DNA of 17,289 nucleotides from JAAZDN01 sp964440875 (lineage in GTDB: Bacteria > Bacillota_I > Bacilli_A > Erysipelotrichales > Erysipelotrichaceae), in the NCBI GenBank assembly GCA_964440875.1, contig CAYTTS010000026.1, positions 1-17,289 of the forward strand. The letters are read 5' to 3'. How positions within the stretch are numbered: position 1 is the stretch's first letter; each line of letters begins with the position of its first letter. A program made the position numbers and the translations under genes. Positions 14,119-17,289 of the stretch are shown here, piece after piece. A model generated the notes under the pieces. That model had not been told where the DNA came from and ran no database searches. It saw nothing but the letters and a program-made list of their open reading frames with translations.

Positions 14119-14658
14119 ATGAACAGATTACAAAAAAGATATTTAGAAGAAGCAGTTCCTGCTTTAGTAAAAGAATTTAACTATACTTCTATTATGCAAG
14201 CACCAAAAATTGAAAAAATTGTTGTAAATATGGGAGTGGGCGACGCAATCGAAAGTCCAAAAGTTCTTGATGATGCAGTTGCAGAGTTAACTTTAATCAC
14301 AGGACAAAAACCGGTAATTACAAGAGCAAAAAAATCAGTTGCTAACTTCAAATTACGTGAAGGTATGCCAATTGGTGCGAAAGTTACTTTACGTGGAGAG
14401 AAAATGTATGACTTCTTAGACAAGTTAATGAACGTTTCTTTACCAAGAGTACGTGACTTTAGAGGTATTAGTAGAGACGCATTTGACGGTCGTGGAAACT
14501 ACACTTTAGGGGTAAAAGAACAATTAATCTTCCCTGAAATTAATTTCGACGATGTTAAGAAAACGCGTGGAATGGACGTTGTAATTGTTACAACAGCAAA
14601 AACAAATGAAGAAGGTCGTGCTTTATTAACAAATCTTGGCATGCCTTTTAGAAAGTAG
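14119..14658 (+). CDS. rplE: 50S ribosomal protein L5
   Basis: L5 binds 5S rRNA together with L18 and contacts the P-site tRNA elbow. The 179-residue sequence has the typical N-terminal helix (RLQKRYLEEAVPALVKEFNY), then IEKIVVNMGVGDAIESPKVL, the TGQKPVITRAKKSVANFKLR loop and the LPRVRDFRGISRDAFDGRGN signature. It ends with the GMDVVIVTTAKTNEEGRALL region. All are at family positions. AGGAGG partly overlaps the rplX stop. Confidence 0.98.
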   Translation: MNRLQKRYLEEAVPALVKEFNYTSIMQAPKIEKIVVNMGVGDAIESPKVLDDAVAELTLITGQKPVITRAKKSVANFKLREGMPIGAKVTLRGEKMYDFLDKLMNVSLPRVRDFRGISRDAFDGRGNYTLGVKEQLIFPEINFDDVKKTRGMDVVIVTTAKTNEEGRALLTNLGMPFRK

Positions 14659-14671
14659 GATAGGCAAATAA

Positions 14672-14857
14672 ATGGCAAAAAAATCATTAGTAAATAAGAA
14701 TAGTCGTCCTCAAAAATTTAAAGTACGTGAATATACACGTTGTGAACGTTGTGGTAGACCACATTCAGTTTTACGTAAATACAAGTTATGTCGTATTTGC
14801 TTCAGAGAATTAGCTTATGCAGGCCAAATTCCTGGAGTGAAAAAGGCTAGCTGGTAA
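14672..14857 (+). CDS. rpsN: 30S ribosomal protein S14, zinc-binding short form
   Basis: S14 is a late-assembling protein of the 30S head. This is the 61-residue zinc (C+) type, with the four ligands in CERCGRPHSVLRKYKLCRIC (C24, C27, C40, C43), followed by FRELAYAGQIPGVKKASW. Bacteria with a zinc-free paralogue often switch to it under zinc starvation; no paralogue lies in this window. The ribosome site (AGGATAGG) overlaps the rplE stop and is weaker than most in the operon. Confidence 0.97.
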   Translation: MAKKSLVNKNSRPQKFKVREYTRCERCGRPHSVLRKYKLCRICFRELAYAGQIPGVKKASW

Positions 14858-14873
14858 GAGGAGGGTAATAGAG

Positions 14874-15269
14874 ATGAACGTTACAGATCCAATTGCAGAT
14901 ATGCTTACTAGAATTAGAAACGCAAACAGTGCTAAGCACTCAGCTGTTTCAATTCCTGCAAGTAAAATTAAAGTTGAAATTGCTAACATACTAAAAGAAG
15001 AAGGATTTATTTCTAACTTCAAAGTAGAAGGCGATTTAATGAAAACAATTGAAGTAGAGTTAAAATATGGCCCTAATAACGAAAAGGTTATTACGGATTT
15101 AAAAAGAATTTCAAAACCTGGTTTAAGAGTATATGCAGATGTAGACAACATTCCAAGAGTATTAAATGGCTTAGGAATCGCTGTTTTATCAACATCACAA
15201 GGTCTTATGACTGATAAAAATGCACGTTCTAAAAAAATCGGTGGCGAAGTACTGGCATACGTTTGGTAG
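14874..15269 (+). CDS. rpsH: 30S ribosomal protein S8
   Basis: S8 binds helix 21 of 16S rRNA; in E. coli it represses the spc operon by binding the rplE region of the mRNA. The 131 residues have the family opening (DPIADMLTRIRNANSAKHSA), the IPASKIKVEIANILKEEGFI segment and a full C-terminal domain with GLGIAVLSTSQGLMTDKNAR, ending in EVLAYVW. No S8-site mimic was recognised near rplX-rplE by eye. GAGGAGGG lies about 9 nt before the start. Confidence 0.97.
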   Translation: MNVTDPIADMLTRIRNANSAKHSAVSIPASKIKVEIANILKEEGFISNFKVEGDLMKTIEVELKYGPNNEKVITDLKRISKPGLRVYADVDNIPRVLNGLGIAVLSTSQGLMTDKNARSKKIGGEVLAYVW

Positions 15270-15284
15270 TGGAGGGATTATATA

Positions 15285-15830
15285 ATGTCAAGAATTGGTA
15301 ACAAAATCATTAATGTTCCTTCAGGCGTAGAAGTAATCTTCAACGATAATAATGAAGTTACAGTAAAAGGACCTAAAGGTGAATTAACACAAGTATTCAA
15401 CCCAGAATTAAAATTTGAAGTTGAAGAAGGAGTTATTACTGTAGTTCGTCCTAACGAACAAAAATTCATGAAACAAATTCATGGAACAACTAGATCATTA
15501 TTATTCAATATGATTGAAGGTGTAACTGAAGGATTTAAAAAAGAGTTAGAATTAGTAGGTATTGGTTACCGTGCAGCAATGGACGGAAACAGACTAGTTC
15601 TAAACGTAGGATTCTCACACACTGTAGAATTTGACGTAGAAGAAGGATTAACTGTTGAAGTTCCTAAACCTACACAAATTATCGTTACAGGAATTGATAA
15701 ACAACGTGTTGGAGAATTAACTAGTAATATTCGTGCGACTCGTAAACCAGAACCATATAAAGGTAAAGGTATTCGCTACAAAGGTGAACAAGTACGTCGT
15801 AAAGAAGGTAAAACAGCTGCTAAAGCTTAA
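15285..15830 (+). CDS. rplF: 50S ribosomal protein L6
   Basis: L6 is a two-domain protein near the GTPase-associated region. The 181-residue product begins SRIGNKIINVPSGVEV and contains TVKGPKGELTQVF, ELVGIGYRAAMDGNRLVLNV and GFSHTVEFDVEEGLTVEVP. Its C-terminal signature is IRATRKPEPYKGKGIRYKGE. Length and order of segments are normal. TGGAGGG lies about 9 nt upstream and overlaps the end of rpsH's stop region. Confidence 0.98.
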   Translation: MSRIGNKIINVPSGVEVIFNDNNEVTVKGPKGELTQVFNPELKFEVEEGVITVVRPNEQKFMKQIHGTTRSLLFNMIEGVTEGFKKELELVGIGYRAAMDGNRLVLNVGFSHTVEFDVEEGLTVEVPKPTQIIVTGIDKQRVGELTSNIRATRKPEPYKGKGIRYKGEQVRRKEGKTAAKA

Positions 15831-15847
15831 TAGGAAGGATTAGAAGT

Positions 15848-16204
15848 ATGATTAACAAAACATCAAGAAATGTATTAAGAAAGAAAAGACATTTTAGAAT
15901 TCGTCATAAAGTTTCTGGTACTGCTGCTCGTCCACGCCTAAATATTTATCGTTCAAATAAACATATTTTCGCTCAAGTTATTGATGACGTTACTGGAACT
16001 ACATTAGTTTCAGCTAACTCAGTTGCAATGAAACTTGAGAAAGGTAGTGGCGTAGAAGCTGCAAAACAAGTAGGTAGCGAAGTTGCTAAATTAGCACTAG
16101 CTGCAGATATTAAAGAAGTTGTATTCGATCGTGGTGGATATCTATATCACGGACGTATCAAAGCACTAGCTGATTCAGCTAGAGATGCTGGATTAGAATT
16201 CTAG
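15848..16204 (+). CDS. rplR: 50S ribosomal protein L18
   Basis: L18 binds 5S rRNA together with L5. The 118 residues show a basic N-terminus (KTSRNVLRKKRHFRIRHKVS), then GTAARPRLNIYRSNKHIFAQ, VIDDVTGTTLVSANSV and the C-terminal VVFDRGGYLYHGRIKALADS with ARDAGLEF, all family hallmarks. TAGGAAGG lies about 9 nt before the start. rpsE starts 9 nt after the stop, its AGGAGG overlapping the rplR stop codon. Confidence 0.98.
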   Translation: MINKTSRNVLRKKRHFRIRHKVSGTAARPRLNIYRSNKHIFAQVIDDVTGTTLVSANSVAMKLEKGSGVEAAKQVGSEVAKLALAADIKEVVFDRGGYLYHGRIKALADSARDAGLEF

Positions 16205-16213
16205 GAGGCAATA

Positions 16214-16809
16214 GTGGAAAATAAATCAGTCGAAGTTAAAGAAACAGTAGTTAACGAAGAAAACGTTGCAACTAGAAGTGCTAGACCACAACGTCAAAAT
16301 CGTAAACCAAGAAGATTCCAACAAAAAGAAAAAGAATTTGAAGAACGCGTTGTTACAATCAACCGTGTTACTAAAGTTGTTAAAGGTGGACGTAGATTCC
16401 GTTTCTCAGCTCTAGTAGTTGTTGGAGATAAAAAAGGAAGAGTTGGATTTGGAACAGGTAAAGCAAATGAAGTACCTGATGCAATCCGTAAAGCAGTTGA
16501 GAATGCAGAAGCAAACTTAATTACTNNNNNNNNNNTATAGTAAATGGCACGATCCCTCACGGAGTTATGGGAGAGTTCGGTGCTAGTAAAATTGTTATGA
16601 GACCTGCAAGTGAAGGTACTGGAGTTATCGCTGGTGCAGCGGTACGTCACGTACTTGAATTATCAGGTATCACAGATATCTTAGCTAAGAGTTTAGGATC
16701 AAGAACACCAATCAACATGGTTCGTGCTTCAATCAGTGGTTTACAAGAACTTCGTACAATCGAAGAAGTTGCTAAATTACGTGGTCTGAAAATTAGCGAC
16801 GTACGTTAG
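16214..16809 (+). CDS. rpsE: 30S ribosomal protein S5, interrupted by an assembly gap, with a basic N-terminal extension
   Basis: S5 lies at the mRNA entry site beside S3 and S4 and affects decoding accuracy. The GTG start at 16214 follows AGGAGG at a good distance. Residues 1 to about 38 are an extension rich in Arg, Gln, Asn and Lys that Bacillus S5 lacks. The core then begins FEERVVTINRVTKVVKGGRR and continues through GRVGFGTGKANEVPDAIRKA to NLIT at 16525, where ten N follow. The second half reads from 16537 in another frame: IVNGTIPHGVMGEFGASKIV, then PASEGTGVIAGAAVRHVLEL and SRTPINMVRASISGL. Comparison with the family (NLIxVPIV) suggests that only two codons are missing, so the N count is a placeholder and the gene is intact, about 196 residues. 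Confidence 0.95.
16526..16535. other. Assembly gap (10 N) inside rpsE
   Basis: Ten undetermined bases break the rpsE frame: the left part reads in the frame of 16214, the right part two bases out of phase. In-frame joining needs a true gap length equal to 2 modulo 3; family alignment suggests about 5 nt. The 10 N therefore mark a scaffold join of unknown size. Confidence 0.95.
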
Positions 16810-16820
16810 GAGGCTAAATT

Positions 16821-17270
16821 ATGAAATTACATGAATTAGAGTTTAACAAAGGTGCTAGAAAAGCTAACGTAAGAAGAAAAGGACGTGGACACGGTTCTAC
16901 TGCTGGTAAAACTTCAGGACGTGGACACAAAGGTCAAAAACAAAGATCAGGTAGCGGTGGAGGACCAAGAGTTGGTTTCGAAGGTGGACAAACACCTGTA
17001 TACATCCGTTTACCAAAACGTGGATTTACAAACTATACTCGTAAAGAGTATGCAATCGTTAATGTTGAATCTTTAAACAAGTTTGACGAAGGTGTAGAAA
17101 TTACACCAGTTGTTCTTAAAGAAGCTCGTTTAATTACTAAAGAATACAATGGAGTTAAAATTCTAGGAAATGGTACTTTAGAGAAAAAATTAACAGTAAA
17201 AGCACACAAATTCTCGAAATCAGCTCAGGAAGCAATTGAAAATGCTGGTGGAACTGTCGAGGTAATATAA
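16821..17270 (+). CDS. rplO: 50S ribosomal protein L15
   Basis: L15 is a late-assembling protein with a long basic N-terminal arm. The 149 residues show MKLHELEFNKGARKANVRRK, then the glycine-rich GRGHGSTAGKTSGRGHKGQK and GSGGGPRVGFEGGQTPVYIR segments, followed by LPKRGFTNYTRKEYAIVNVE. The C-terminal globular domain ends in KSAQEAIENAGGTVEVI. In most Bacilli rpmD (L30) lies between rpsE and rplO, but here only 11 nt separate the two, containing the ribosome site TAGGAGG. The secY start follows 1 nt after its stop. Confidence 0.98.
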   Translation: MKLHELEFNKGARKANVRRKGRGHGSTAGKTSGRGHKGQKQRSGSGGGPRVGFEGGQTPVYIRLPKRGFTNYTRKEYAIVNVESLNKFDEGVEITPVVLKEARLITKEYNGVKILGNGTLEKKLTVKAHKFSKSAQEAIENAGGTVEVI

Positions 17271-17271
17271 A

Positions 17272-17289
17272 ATGATTAGGTTTATTCAA
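17272..17289 (+). CDS. secY: Start of a gene cut by the window edge, presumably SecY
   Basis: Only six codons are present (MIRFIQ), so identity rests on context: secY follows rplO in nearly all spc operons. GAGGT at 17259-17263, inside the end of rplO, lies about 8 nt before the ATG, and the start is 1 nt behind the rplO stop. SecY would form the channel driven by the SecA encoded upstream in this window. Confidence 0.6.

Noticed and set aside
16214..16540. rpsE as a truncated pseudogene
   Set aside because: The stop arises only by reading through an arbitrary number of N; both halves are fully conserved S5 sequence.

Overview
The window is a stretch of low-GC, Firmicutes/Tenericutes-type chromosome with every supported gene on the + strand. 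It is almost entirely housekeeping DNA. I found no phage, transposon, CRISPR array, tRNA or rRNA. The genetic code is the standard bacterial one: prfB (release factor 2, which reads UGA) is intact with its classic programmed frameshift at an in-frame UGA, comFC ends in TGA, and Trp is read from TGG. That excludes Mycoplasma/Spiroplasma-type Mollicutes. Three features make a deep-branching Bacilli/Tenericutes lineage that keeps the standard code (Haloplasma, Izemoplasma or Acholeplasma-like) plausible: a SecA without its zinc tail, no rpmD (L30) in the spc operon, and long basic tails on S3 and S5. This placement is inference. A run of 10 N inside rpsE shows that the sequence is a scaffolded, probably metagenomic, assembly.

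Region 1 (1-1429) holds the 3' end of pflB and the complete pflA, overlapping by 11 nt and closed by a strong intrinsic terminator. Together they make the glycyl-radical pyruvate formate-lyase and its radical-SAM activase, which points to anaerobic mixed-acid fermentation.

Region 2 (1474-3650) holds comFA and comFC (DNA-uptake helicase and its partner), a cold-shock gene 5 nt downstream, and a second cold-shock gene with its own promoter and terminator. In many Bacilli the gene between comFC and secA is the ribosome hibernation factor hpf. Here the two cold-shock genes occupy that position.

Region 3 (3696-8038) is a compact operon of secA, prfB and a YitT-family membrane protein gene, with 1-nt spacing and overlap. 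It starts at an extended -10 promoter.

Region 4 (8039-8294) is the only sizeable non-coding region. It carries two candidate promoters, a hairpin, and a GC-rich structured leader of about 105 nt in front of rpsJ.

Region 5 (8295-17289) is the S10-spc ribosomal protein operon in the order rpsJ-rplC-rplD-rplW-rplB-rpsS-rplV-rpsC-rplP-rpmC-rpsQ-rplN-rplX-rplE-rpsN-rpsH-rplF-rplR-rpsE-rplO-(secY). No internal terminator was seen. rpmD is absent between rpsE and rplO, and only the first six codons of the presumed secY are present. The one unusual spacer is 54 nt between rplW and rplB and can fold into a hairpin.
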